Assembly: GCA_963840275.1 (NCBI GenBank)
Contig: CAWIYK010000004.1
Location: 1 to 64,000, forward strand
Reading direction: 5' to 3'
Source of the DNA: Actinophytocola sp963840275
GTDB lineage: Bacteria; Actinomycetota; Actinomycetes; Mycobacteriales; Pseudonocardiaceae
DNA length: 64,000 nucleotides
Made by a program: the position numbers and the translations under genes. The stretch's first letter is position 1. Every line of letters starts with the position of its first letter. Positions 21,518-29,926 of the stretch are shown here, one piece after another. The notes beneath the pieces are model-generated. The model worked only from the letters and a program-made list of their open reading frames with translations, ran no database searches and was not told the DNA's origin.

Positions 21518-21942
21518 TTCTGGTCGGCCAGCCACCGCAGGGCGAGGGTGTACCCGTCGACGCCGAGACCGACGACGACGCCGGTCGCGACCGGCGAGAC
21601 GTAGCTGTGGTGCCGGAACTCCTCGCGCTTGTGGACGTTCGTGATGTGGACCTCGATGAGGGCGGCGGTGAGCTGGGCGCAGGCGTCGCGCACGGCGATC
21701 GAGTAGTGGGTCCACGCGCCGGCGTTGAGCACGACCGCGTAACCGTGCTCGGCGGCCTCGTGGAGCCAGCCGAGCATCTCGCCCTCGTGGTCGGTCTGGC
21801 GGACCGAGACGTCGAGGCCGAGGTCGTGGCCGGTCTTCTCGCAGAGCTCGACGAGGTCGGCGTAGGTGGTGTGGCCGTAGATGTGGGGCTCGCGCGTGCC
21901 CAGCCTGCCGAGGTTGGGGCCGTTGAGCACCAACACCTTCAT
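21514..21942 (-). CDS. aroQ: 3-dehydroquinate dehydratase, type II
   Basis: AroQ converts dehydroquinate to dehydroshikimate. The 142-residue length, NGPNLGRLGTREPHIYG start with catalytic Tyr, and the lid Arg in this loop are type II features; NAGAWTHYS, EVHITNVHKREEFRHHS contain the other active-site residues. ATG at 21942 overlaps the tetR stop as ATGA. It is separated from aroB by the TetR/rhodanese divergon. Confidence 0.96.
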   Translation of the reverse strand: MKVLVLNGPNLGRLGTREPHIYGHTTYADLVELCEKTGHDLGLDVSVRQTDHEGEMLGWLHEAAEHGYAVVLNAGAWTHYSIAVRDACAQLTAALIEVHITNVHKREEFRHHSYVSPVATGVVVGLGVDGYTLALRWLADQK

Positions 21943-22559
21943 GTTCTGTCTCCTTCGAGGACGGCTCGGGCCAGCGTAGCCAGGCCGCTCTTGAGCCGTG
22001 CGCGGCTGACCTCGTCGCGCAGGGCCATGCGCTGGTCGGCGGCGAGGGGCGCCAGCAGCGCGTGTGCGAGGACGTCGGCGTCCGCCTGCGTTCGACCCTG
22101 TCCGAGCAGGTGAGCGACGTGCCGGTGCCAGAGCCGGTAGGCGCCGATCGAGTAGCGCGCGCCGGGCCGGGCGGTCTCGGACATGTGGACGAGATCGAGG
22201 TTGGCGTCGAGGAAGTCGGCGTACGCCTCGAGGAACGCCACCAGCCGGGTGCCGGCGTCCGCGCCCGGCCCCAGCGGCGGCGGACCGCTGAGGATGGCCG
22301 CCTGCAGCACCCGCTCCCGATCGTCGAGCAACGCGACGGCGAGTCCGGACTTGTCGCCGAAGCGGCGGAAGAGCGTGCCCTTTCCCACTCCCGCCGCCTT
22401 GGCGACCTCGTCCATGGAGACGTCGGCGACGCCGCGCTCGCGGAAGAGCCGCTCCGCGGCGGCGAGGACCCGGGCGCGGTTGCGCGCGGCATCGGCCCGC
22501 TCCTTGGGCTGTTCGCCGCCGATGGAATAACCGGACCGCAGTCCGCTGTTGCCGCTCAT
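21939..22559 (-). CDS. TetR-family transcriptional regulator
   Basis: This 206-residue regulator has an N-terminal TetR helix-turn-helix (RVLAAAERLFRERGVADVSMDEVAKAAGVGKGTLFRRF region, residues ~28-65) and a variable ligand-binding domain. It is divergent from the rhodanese gene, with an inverted repeat between them, so it probably represses that gene and itself. It is coupled to aroQ by ATGA, which may place aroQ under the same promoter. An alternative ATG lies 6 nt upstream at 22565. Confidence 0.88.
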   Translation of the reverse strand: MSGNSGLRSGYSIGGEQPKERADAARNRARVLAAAERLFRERGVADVSMDEVAKAAGVGKGTLFRRFGDKSGLAVALLDDRERVLQAAILSGPPPLGPGADAGTRLVAFLEAYADFLDANLDLVHMSETARPGARYSIGAYRLWHRHVAHLLGQGRTQADADVLAHALLAPLAADQRMALRDEVSRARLKSGLATLARAVLEGDRT

Positions 22560-22567
22560 GTCCATCC

Positions 22568-22579
22568 GGACTCTAGTCC
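22568..22579. promoter_or_regulatory. Candidate TetR operator
   Basis: The inverted repeat GGACT-CT-AGTCC lies in the 33-nt gap between the divergent tetR and rhodanese start codons, where a repressor could block both transcripts. Confidence 0.5.
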
Positions 22580-22592
22580 ACTTGGAGGGTTC

Positions 22593-22934
22593 ATGACCGC
22601 ATTGATCAGCAGGACAGAGCTGTGCGCCGCCATCGAGGCCGGCACGGTGACGGTGGTCGACGCGCTCGGCGGGCAGTACTGGGAGCAGCAGCACCTGCCC
22701 GGCGCCGTGCCACTGGTGGCCGCCGACGTGGCCGCCAGGGCCGCCGACCTGCTGCCGCACCGCGACGCCGCGATCGTGACGTACTGCTCGAACGCCGCGT
22801 GCCCGAACAGCAAGCAGGTGGCCGGGCTCCTGACCGGCCTCGGGTACACGAACGTCCGCAAGTACCGCGACGGCATCGAGGACTGGGTGGCCGCCGGCCT
22901 CCCGGTGGAGTCCGCGGTGGCCACGCAGTCCTGA
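22593..22934 (+). CDS. Rhodanese-like sulfurtransferase
   Basis: This 113-residue single rhodanese domain transfers sulfane sulfur. The active loop reads YCSNAACPNS, with the catalytic Cys directly after Tyr, and the C-terminal helix KYRDGIEDWVAAGLPVE is typical. ATG at 22593 follows GGAGG. The divergent tetR suggests induction by a small thiol-reactive or toxic compound. The following 123 nt hold no gene. Confidence 0.9.
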   Translation: MTALISRTELCAAIEAGTVTVVDALGGQYWEQQHLPGAVPLVAADVAARAADLLPHRDAAIVTYCSNAACPNSKQVAGLLTGLGYTNVRKYRDGIEDWVAAGLPVESAVATQS

Positions 22935-23057
22935 CCGGTCCGACGGTCGCGGCGCCGGCGCACTCCCGGCGCCGCGACCGTCCCCGTCGCATTCCGGAAC
23001 GGCCTGGCGCTTGCCGACCTCAGCCAGCACCGCGAGGCGGCTCAGTGACTCAGCGGC

Positions 23058-24134
23058 TCAGGGCGTCGCGAGCTTCGCGTATGCCTCGGCGAGCAGTTCC
23101 GGGGTCGGGTTCTCCAGACGGCCCGGCTTCGCGAGTGCGTCCAGCACCACGAAGCGGAGGCGGCCGGCGCGGGCCTTCTTGTCGCCGAGCATCGCCTGCG
23201 TCAGGTCCGGCAGGGCGTCGGCCGCGTAGGTGGTCGGCAGGCCGAGCGACTCGAGGACCGTGCGGTGGCGGTCGGCGGTGGCGTCGTCGAGGCGGCCGGC
23301 CGCGCGGGCCAGCTCCGCCGCGAACACCAGGCCGACGCTCACCGCGGCGCCGTGCCGCCACCGGTAGTCCTCGCGGCGCTCGATGGCGTGCGCGAGCGTG
23401 TGGCCGTAGTTCAGGATCTCGCGCAGGCTGGACTCCCGCAGGTCCGCCGCCACCACGTCGGCCTTGACCTGGATCTTGCGACGCACCAGCTCGGCCAGCA
23501 CGTCGCCGTCCGGGTCGAGTGCCGCCTTCTCGTCGGCCTCCACCAGCGCGAGGATCTCGGGGTCGGCGATGAAGCCGCCCTTGATGATCTCGGCCATGCC
23601 CGGCACCAGCTCCTCGGCCGGCAGCGTCCGCAGCATCGTGAGGTCGACGACCACCTCGGCCGGCTCGTGGAAGGCGCCGACGAGGTTCTTGCCCGCGTCG
23701 ATGTTGATCCCGGTCTTCCCACCGACCGCGGCGTCGACCATGCCCAGCAACGTCGTCGGCACGTTCACCAGCCGCACGCCGCGCATCCAACTGGCCGCAA
23801 CGAACCCGGCGAGGTCGGTGACCGCACCCCCGCCCAGCGCGACGACCGTGCCGCCGCGATCCATGCCCATGCGCGCGAGCGCGTCCCAGCAGAACCCTGC
23901 CACGGCAAGGGTCTTGCCGGCCTCGGCGTCGGGAACCGCGACGAGGTGCGTGTCGACGCCGGCGGCGTGCAGACGCTGCCGGGTCGCCTCCGCGTGAACG
24001 ATCAGCGTCGGCGGATGCACGATCGCCACCTTCGGCGAGGCGCCGACCGCCGCGACCAGCTCGTCGGCGAGATCGCGCCCGACCACGACGTCGTACGGCC
24101 GATCGGTGGCCACCCTGATGCGCACCGGCTCCAC
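23058..24134 (-). CDS. aroB: 3-dehydroquinate synthase
   Basis: AroB cyclises DAHP to dehydroquinate using NAD+ and a divalent metal. The 358-residue protein shows the glycine-rich ALGGGAVTDLAGFVAAS, VPTTLLGMVDAAVGGKTGIN, and metal ligands in PGMAEIIKGG (Glu), LNYGHTLAHAIE (His) and HGAAVSVG (His). The GTG start at 24134 is preceded by GAGGGAG. It lies downstream of the AlkZ-like gene rather than directly after aroK as is common. Confidence 0.97.
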   Translation of the reverse strand: MEPVRIRVATDRPYDVVVGRDLADELVAAVGASPKVAIVHPPTLIVHAEATRQRLHAAGVDTHLVAVPDAEAGKTLAVAGFCWDALARMGMDRGGTVVALGGGAVTDLAGFVAASWMRGVRLVNVPTTLLGMVDAAVGGKTGINIDAGKNLVGAFHEPAEVVVDLTMLRTLPAEELVPGMAEIIKGGFIADPEILALVEADEKAALDPDGDVLAELVRRKIQVKADVVAADLRESSLREILNYGHTLAHAIERREDYRWRHGAAVSVGLVFAAELARAAGRLDDATADRHRTVLESLGLPTTYAADALPDLTQAMLGDKKARAGRLRFVVLDALAKPGRLENPTPELLAEAYAKLATP

Positions 24135-24206
24135 TGCTCAACTCCCTCGACACAGACGACTGTGCGGTGAGCATCGCACCGGTGTGGGAGTACGCGATCG
24201 GGTGGG

Positions 24207-25355
24207 TCAGTCCGTCGCGACCACCACCTTTCCCTCGTGGTCGCGGGCGGCGGCGACGACCTCGGCCTGCGCGTCGAGCGCCTTGCGGTGCTTGGCGGTC
24301 ATGGCGCGGTGCGGGGTGACGGTGAGCCGCAGCGTCTTCCCGGTCTGGCGGGCCCGCCAGACCCCGGCCACCGCGCCGTCGACGACGAGCACGCCCGGGC
24401 TGCCGACCGGGCGCCACACCTCCTTGGCCGCCGCGCGGTTTGGCACCAGGAACGGCCGGTGGCCCAACAGGTACGTGTCCCTCGGCGGCAGCAACAGGAC
24501 CGGTGGCGGCGTCGGCGCGTCGCGCATGCCGTCGACCGCCGCCGCGTCGGCGTGCAGTGTCATGCCGGCGACCTCGACCTCGACGAGCTGTTCGGCCAGC
24601 GCCGACCACACCGGCCGCAGCCATCCCGGCGGCGCCGTGACCGATCGGGTGTCCAGCCACATCGCCAGATCGCCCAGCGACAGCGGACCGGCGAGGCGCA
24701 CGGCCGTGCCGAACAGCTCGACCGCGGCGGCACAGTCGTCGCTCTCGGCCTTCGGCGCCGGACCGAGCCGGAACCGCAGCCGCCGGCCCTCCCCCGGCAC
24801 CAGCTCGACGCCCGCGTACAGGGTCGCCAACCGGAACAGACCGTCGGCGACGTGCGCAGTGCCGCAGCCCTCGCACCACGGGCGCGCGACCTCGGGCACC
24901 CGCGGACTGACGGCGCCGGACAGCTCGCCCTTGCTGGCGGTCTCGCCGGGGAACGCGGCACGTAACTCGTCGGCGACGCGGGCGAGCAGTTCGGGGCCGT
25001 CGGCGCCGGACTCGACCAGTGTGTCGCCGTAGCCGCCGAGGTAGGCGCGCAGCATCTCGTTGTCGCGCGGGCGCAGGGCCGCACGCAGCAGCGGCAGCAC
25101 GGCGCGCCGGTGCAGGTGCGGCGACCCGCGCATGGTCAGCGCGAGCACGAGGTCAGGTTGGTCGAGCGGCTCGACCTTCGATGTGCGGTGGCGTAAGCCG
25201 AGCGCGGCCGAGCCGGCGGGCGTGTCCTGGAGGCCGACCGTCAGCGCGTCGAGGTCCGCCAGGTCGACCAGGTCGACCAGGTCGTTGGCGCCGTGCAGCC
25301 CCTGGGCCTGTGCCCGGTACGCGAGGACCTGTGTGGGGTCGAGTGAGACTGCCAT
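24207..25355 (-). CDS. Winged-helix AlkZ/YcaQ-like protein (DUF1006, HTH_42)
   Basis: This 382-residue protein resembles the HTH_42 family whose AlkZ/YcaQ members are glycosylases that unhook DNA crosslinks. Visible family features are the N-terminal AYRAQAQGLH, the helix TMRGSPHLHRRAV, and C-terminal segments LLPPRDTYLLGHRPFLVP and GVLVVDGAVAGVWR. Whether the catalytic QxQ/QxD motif is functional is unclear; AQAQGLH may correspond. ATG at 25355 follows a PafBC-type promoter with a ~6 nt leader, which supports a DNA-damage role. It splits aroK from aroB. Confidence 0.8.
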   Translation of the reverse strand: MAVSLDPTQVLAYRAQAQGLHGANDLVDLVDLADLDALTVGLQDTPAGSAALGLRHRTSKVEPLDQPDLVLALTMRGSPHLHRRAVLPLLRAALRPRDNEMLRAYLGGYGDTLVESGADGPELLARVADELRAAFPGETASKGELSGAVSPRVPEVARPWCEGCGTAHVADGLFRLATLYAGVELVPGEGRRLRFRLGPAPKAESDDCAAAVELFGTAVRLAGPLSLGDLAMWLDTRSVTAPPGWLRPVWSALAEQLVEVEVAGMTLHADAAAVDGMRDAPTPPPVLLLPPRDTYLLGHRPFLVPNRAAAKEVWRPVGSPGVLVVDGAVAGVWRARQTGKTLRLTVTPHRAMTAKHRKALDAQAEVVAAARDHEGKVVVATD

Positions 25356-25361
25356 GGGTCA

Positions 25362-25384
25362 TGCATAGCGGATGGCACCGACAA
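25362..25384 (-). promoter_or_regulatory. PafBC/RecA-NDp-type promoter (AlkZ-like gene)
   Basis: TTGTCGGTG (25376-25384), 8-nt spacer, then TATGCA (25362-25367); the -10 deviates from TAnnnT at the last base. The ATG lies 6 nt downstream. Confidence 0.55.
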
Positions 25385-25392
25385 TTTCGGGT

Positions 25393-25914
25393 TCAGTCGG
25401 AGGTGACCGGCATGCTGGAGAGGACGTCGGCCAGGACTTCCTCCGGGGTGCGTCCGCTGGTCGGCACGGTGACGGCGGCGACCGCGGTGTAGATCGGGCG
25501 GCGGGTGTTGAGGAGTTCCCTGAGGTGGGCGCGCGGGTTGGGCAGCAGCCACGGGTGCAGCGGCACCAGGCCCTCGCGGCGCAGCAGCTGGTCGAGGTCG
25601 ACGTCGAGGAACACGACGTGGAAGGGCTCGAGCAGCTCGGCGACGCCCGGCGCGGTCGGCGTGCCGCCGCCGAGGGCGAGGACGCCGGTGTGTCGCGGCA
25701 GCAGGTCGGTGAGCAGGTCGCGCTCGGACTCCTGGAACTTCTCGCGGCCGAGCTTGACCACGAGCTCGCCGGCGGGGATGCCGTGCGCGCCTTCGATGTC
25801 GTCGTCGAAGTCGCGGAAGTCGACGCCAAGGTGGTCGGCCGCGAGGCGACCGACCGTGCTCTTACCGGAGCCGGGCGGACCGACGAGGATCAGCACGGGG
25901 CCGGGCGGGGTCAC
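25393..25914 (-). CDS. aroK: Shikimate kinase, divergent substrate site
   Basis: The 173-residue protein has the shikimate kinase frame: Walker A GPPGSGKST (residues 12-20), the DxD segment RDFDDDIE (Asp37), GGG motif LGGGTPT (82-84), and TRRPIY near residue 138. However, the usual FR after GE, whose Arg binds shikimate, reads FQ (Gln61), and the lid RPLL reads HPWLL (His120). It lies directly after aroC with GTGA overlap, in the normal aroC-aroK order, and no other shikimate kinase is in the window. It may be active with altered kinetics or phosphorylate another substrate. Confidence 0.85.
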   Translation of the reverse strand: MTPPGPVLILVGPPGSGKSTVGRLAADHLGVDFRDFDDDIEGAHGIPAGELVVKLGREKFQESERDLLTDLLPRHTGVLALGGGTPTAPGVAELLEPFHVVFLDVDLDQLLRREGLVPLHPWLLPNPRAHLRELLNTRRPIYTAVAAVTVPTSGRTPEEVLADVLSSMPVTSD

Positions 25915-27092
25915 CACTGTTCCTCCACGGCCTTGAGGTAGGACTCGGAGTTGCGTCGGGTCTCGGCGAGCGAGTCGCCGCCGAACTTCTCCAGCGCCGC
26001 CTCGGCGAGCACGAGCCCGACGACCGACTCGAGCACGACACCGGCGCGCGGCACCGCGCACACGTCGGACCGCTGGTGGATCGCGACCGCCGGTTCGCCC
26101 GTCGCGGTGTCCATCGTGGACAGTGCGCGGGGGACGGTGGAGATCGGCTTCATGGCGACGCGGGCGCGCAGCGGTTCGCCGTTGGTGATGCCGCCTTCGA
26201 GCCCGCCGGCGCGGTTGGAGCGGCGGGTGACGCCGGGGTGCGCGGGGTCGATCTCGTCGTGGGCCTTGCTGCCCCAGCGGCGGGCGGTGGTGAAGCCGTC
26301 GCCGATCTCGACGCCTTTCATGGCCTGGACGCCCATGAGCGCGGCGGCGAGGCGCGCGTCGAGGCGGCGGTCCCAGTGGACGTGCGAGCCGAGACCGGGC
26401 GGCAGCCCGTAGGCGATCACCTCGATGACGCCGCCGACGGTGTCGCCGGCCTCCTTGACCGCCTCGATCTCGGCGACCATGGCCTCTGTTCCCGCGGGGT
26501 CGAACGCCCGGACCGGGCTGGCGTCGATGGCCGCAAGATCGCCGGGGCCCGGCGTCGGGCCGTCCGGCGCGTCGGCAGCGCCGATCGAGACGACGTGACT
26601 GATGATCTCCACGCCCAGCAGTTGGCGCAGGAAAGCGCGGGCCACTGTGCCGAGGGCGGTGCGGGCGGCGGTCTCCCGGGCGCTCGCGCGCTCCAGAACG
26701 GGTCGGGCGTCGTCGAAGCCGAACTTCTGCATGCCGGCGAGGTCGGCGTGGCCGGGGCGCGGGCGGGTCAGCTTCTCGTTGCGGGCGAGCCCGGCAAGCT
26801 CGTCGGCGTCCACCGGATCGGCGGACATGACCTTCTCCCACTTGGGCCACTCGGCGTTGTCGATCCGCACCGCGATGGGACTGCCCTGGGTCAGCCCGTG
26901 GCGCACCCCGCCGAGAAACTCGACCTTGTCGGTCTCGAACCCCATGCGCGGGCTACGCCCGAACCCGAGACGACGACGAGCGAGCTGCTCGTCGAGGTCC
27001 GTGGTGGTGACCTCGACCCCGGCAACCATGCCCTCAAGCACAGCGACGAGGGCAGGCCCGTGCGACTCCCCAGCGGTGATCCAACGCAACAC
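25911..27092 (-). CDS. aroC: Chorismate synthase
   Basis: AroC makes chorismate from EPSP using reduced flavin. The 393-residue protein shows the family signatures GESHGPALVAVLEG near the start, RPGHADLAGMQKFGFDDARPVLERASARETAARTA-type FMN-binding region (residues ~110-145), and RSNRAGGLEGGITNGEP. The ATG at 27092 begins MLRWITAGESHG, the conserved start. It is the first gene of the aroC-aroK pair, upstream of a non-coding region of about 1 kb. Confidence 0.97.
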   Translation of the reverse strand: MLRWITAGESHGPALVAVLEGMVAGVEVTTTDLDEQLARRRLGFGRSPRMGFETDKVEFLGGVRHGLTQGSPIAVRIDNAEWPKWEKVMSADPVDADELAGLARNEKLTRPRPGHADLAGMQKFGFDDARPVLERASARETAARTALGTVARAFLRQLLGVEIISHVVSIGAADAPDGPTPGPGDLAAIDASPVRAFDPAGTEAMVAEIEAVKEAGDTVGGVIEVIAYGLPPGLGSHVHWDRRLDARLAAALMGVQAMKGVEIGDGFTTARRWGSKAHDEIDPAHPGVTRRSNRAGGLEGGITNGEPLRARVAMKPISTVPRALSTMDTATGEPAVAIHQRSDVCAVPRAGVVLESVVGLVLAEAALEKFGGDSLAETRRNSESYLKAVEEQW

Positions 27093-28086
27093 CCGCTGAT
27101 CCTGTCATGTCTTGCGACCTCGTGTGACGCTGGCTCTGGCGGTTGGGGTGGGGGTGCGGGAATGGTTCGCGAGCTGTTGTGCGCGGATGGGTAGAGGGGT
27201 GCGGGCTGCGATGGTCGTGGGGTTGGGCCGTGGGGGCTGGGTCATGCGGCAGGTCGTGGAACTGGTTCGCGCGGCAGGGTCGCGAGACCGGGTCTCGAGA
27301 CCGGACTCACTGCGCCTCGAACGGGCACCGGGCCAGCTCGTCGACTGCGGCCACTCAACCGGATCGCGGAGCCTGGTCGTCCGACTGGGCGGCCGGCCCG
27401 CAGCTCGCGAGGCCGGCTGCGGGATGCAGTCGCGTAGTCGACTCTCTCGGCCGGGTGGTGAGACGGGGCCGCTGGGTGGTGTGGGGCGGGCCGGCGACTG
27501 AGTCAACGAGCCGGACTTGAAGGGACAGGTGGCTAGCGACGATGTGTCGGCGCTTGAGAGGGATGGCAGGATCGGCATAGCCCGGAGCCACTGAGTTGGC
27601 AGCGCGAGTTGGCAGCGCGAGATTGGCAACGCCAAGCTGACGCCGCCAAGCTGGCAGCCGCCGAGCTAGCGCCCCCGAGCTGGCACCGCCGCGGGGCCGG
27701 CGAGTTGGTGAGAGCATCGAGGGACGGGATGCCGACGGACGGCGTGACAGGTTGAGCGCGGAGGTTGGGGACGGCCTGCCGGACCGGAGTGCCGGCCGAG
27801 TCGGAACGGCGGCCCTGGTTGAACCGATGCGAACCAGACGGACAGGGCCAAGCCGGAATGGCAGGACCTGGGCCGGGCGGACGGCCAACTTTGTGGTGGT
27901 CGAGGCCAAGCAGCGAGATAGCCGGCTCTGGCACAGCGGGCTCAGCCGGCCGGACGTGACATGAGCTGACACGGCACAGTCTCGACCAGTACGGCTCTTA
28001 TCCGGCGGGAGCGCGGTTCGAGGAGCAGCGGCGACCGAACCTGTCGCGTGCGTGGTCAGCTTGTCTGTCAAGAGATGGCCGCGGGT
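27093..28086. other. About 1 kb region with no credible gene
   Basis: Open frames here have random-looking composition (no codon-position G+C bias, Ser/Thr/Arg/Pro-rich) and no family resemblance on either strand. Notable structures are the perfect palindrome GGTCTCGAGACC at 27291-27302, itself flanked by further GAGACC copies, and a degenerate tandem array at 27594-27710. It could hold an RNA, a decayed gene, or a boundary of a removed element. Confidence 0.6.
27594..27710. repeat. Degenerate 13-17 nt tandem repeat
   Basis: Seven or eight units of the pattern GAG(T/C)TGGCA(G/C)CGCC follow each other with small length changes (first two units GAGTTGGCAGCGC are identical). No spacers of constant length exist, so this is not CRISPR. 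Confidence 0.6.
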
Positions 28087-28728
28087 TCATGGCGGCGTTC
28101 GGATCACCGTGAAGGTCGCGATCGTGTACGTCGCGGCCAGTAGTGCCGGGCCATGGGGGATGCCGGACTGCCACGTTCTCGCGACGCGTCTGGGGGCCAC
28201 TGCCTTCAGTGCCAGTGTCAGCAGTGCCGCCAGCGTCGTCCCTATCAACACCGCCGGCCAGCCGACCGCCCCCAGTATCGCGCCCTGGCTGCCGGACAGC
28301 TTGACGTCCCCCGCGCCCATGGCACGCGGGGCCACGGTGTGAATCGTCAGGTACAGGGTTGCCAGGGCCATCGCGCCGAGAAGTGCGCTTTCCGCCAACT
28401 GCCAGCCCGTCCGGGTCGTTGCCACGGCGATCGTCGCGGTTGTTGCCGGGTAGGCCGACCACGTGAGTGCGTTGGGCAGGCGGCGATGTTTCAGGTCCAC
28501 CACCGTCAGCAGCACCGCGAACCACGCCGCCACCAACGGGATCGGCAGCCACCACCACGGGAGGTGACCGCTCGCGGTCCGCCAGCCCACCACCGCCCAC
28601 AGCGCCGCCACCCCGCCGGCGCACCATCCTTTGTGGACTCTCGCGCCTCTGTTCAGGCGGGACAGCAGTTGGTGGCCGACGAGGCCCAGTACGAAGCCGG
28701 CCGTGGCGAGGAGGAGGACGAGGTGCAT
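28087..28728 (-). CDS. Prepilin peptidase, A24 family
   Basis: This 213-residue membrane protein is the peptidase-only form (no N-terminal methylase domain). The two catalytic Asp motifs are visible: VVDLKHRRLPNALT and MGAGDVKLSGSQGA (GxGDxK). It would process prepilin-like signal peptides of tight-adherence or type IV-like pili; no pilus genes are in the window. ATG at 28728 lacks a clear Shine-Dalgarno; a longer Pro-rich extension from 28764 is not family-like. Confidence 0.85.
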   Translation of the reverse strand: MHLVLLLATAGFVLGLVGHQLLSRLNRGARVHKGWCAGGVAALWAVVGWRTASGHLPWWWLPIPLVAAWFAVLLTVVDLKHRRLPNALTWSAYPATTATIAVATTRTGWQLAESALLGAMALATLYLTIHTVAPRAMGAGDVKLSGSQGAILGAVGWPAVLIGTTLAALLTLALKAVAPRRVARTWQSGIPHGPALLAATYTIATFTVIRTPP

Positions 28729-28802
28729 GGGTTCACGGTGGCGGACGGGAGGGGGTGGAGGCAACGGTCAAGCCGAGCGAATGGGACTGTCGCTCGGGTT
28801 GG

Positions 28803-29082
28803 TCACCTCAGGGCCTTCGCCAGGATCCCGGTCTTCGCGTCCGCGTAGTCCTGCGCGTACTTCCAGTCGCGTGTGGACAGTTCGCTTTTCGTTGCCGCGT
28901 AACGGTCTCGGTCGTCGTCGTGCGGCTCGCCCCGACGGCGCAGACACCAGTGCTCGTCGACCTGCAGCAGCACGTCGATGACCGGTTTCGCCGGCAGACC
29001 CGGCACCGACGTCGTCCACGACCCGATCCGCGTACGGGATCAGGTCGCCGACCGTGGCCTCTCGCAGCGCGTCCTCATCCAC
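28803..29082 (-). pseudogene. Remnant of a GrpB-family (UPF0157) gene
   Basis: The stitched product of about 92 residues keeps the family core VPGLPAKPVIDVLLQVD and C-terminal RYAATKSELSTRDWKY and YADAKTGILAKAL, but lacks the Trp and EHIGST segment before it and roughly 60 residues in the middle. A frame change near 29006 (extra G in GTCGGTG) separates the N-terminal part. The GTG start at 29082 overlaps aroE by 8 nt. Internal deletions show true decay even if the frame shift were an error. Confidence 0.6.
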
Positions 29083-29926
29083 GGCCCGCCTCCAGCGGCA
29101 GCGGCAGGATCCCGCCGGTCGCCGCACGCAGCGCCGACCGCATCGCCTCCCGGGGCGCCGGCCGCCCGGTGAACTGCTCGACCTGACCGAACGCCTGATG
29201 CAGCAACATGTCCAGGCCGGTCGCCACCCGGCCGTCGACCGCCTCCGCCAGCGGGGTCGGCCACGGATGGTAGATCACGTCCAACACACAGCCGACGCGC
29301 GCGAGCGCCGGCACACCAGACGTGATCGCCTCCGGCGGGGTCGTGTTCACCAGCACATCCGCGTCCGACGCCAGGCCCGGGAAGGACACCGACGCCCAGG
29401 GCACCACCGACACGTTGAGCCCAACGGCCGTCCCGCAGCGCAGCGCGTCCCCCGCCCGCTCGGGGTCGCGGACCACGACCGTCGCCGACGACAGGCCCAG
29501 CTCGGCGAGGCCCGCCAACGCCGCGCACGCCGTGCCACCGCCGCCGAGCACGACACCGCGGTCACCGGAGGTGAAACCCACCGCGCGCAACGCGCCGACC
29601 ACGCCGTCGACGTCCGTGCAGTCCGCGGTCCAGCCGGAACCGGCTCGCACCAACGTGTTCGCCGCACCCACCGCGACCGCCCGTGCCGTGGCAGACGCGG
29701 CCAGCTCCAGCGCCGCGCGCTTGCCCGGCATCGTCACCGACAACCCGGCCCACGACTCGTCGAGGGACGCCACCAACGCCGGCAGCTCCGACTCGGACGC
29801 CTCGAGACGCGAGTAGGTCCAGCCGGTCAGCCCCAGTGCCTCGTAGGCGGCCGTGTGCAGCACCGGCGACAGCGAGTGCGCCACCGGCTTGCCGACCACC
29901 GCCGCACGACGTGGCTCAGTAGGCAC
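29075..29926 (-). CDS. aroE: Shikimate dehydrogenase
   Basis: AroE reduces dehydroshikimate with NADPH. The 283-residue protein has HSLSPVLH (shikimate binding), VTMPGKRAAL with the catalytic Lys, CTDVDG with the catalytic Asp, and the Rossmann loop VVLGGGGTACAAL. The Asn that normally precedes TD is Cys here. The GTG start at 29926 overlaps mltG by 11 nt, the conserved mltG-aroE order. Confidence 0.93.
   Translation of the reverse strand: MPTEPRRAAVVGKPVAHSLSPVLHTAAYEALGLTGWTYSRLEASESELPALVASLDESWAGLSVTMPGKRAALELAASATARAVAVGAANTLVRAGSGWTADCTDVDGVVGALRAVGFTSGDRGVVLGGGGTACAALAGLAELGLSSATVVVRDPERAGDALRCGTAVGLNVSVVPWASVSFPGLASDADVLVNTTPPEAITSGVPALARVGCVLDVIYHPWPTPLAEAVDGRVATGLDMLLHQAFGQVEQFTGRPAPREAMRSALRAATGGILPLPLEAGRG

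Noticed and set aside
27355..28071. 238-codon minus-strand frame in the gene-free region
   Set aside because: Ser/Arg/Pro-rich with no codon bias, ribosome-binding site or domain; the tandem repeat produces its apparent pattern.
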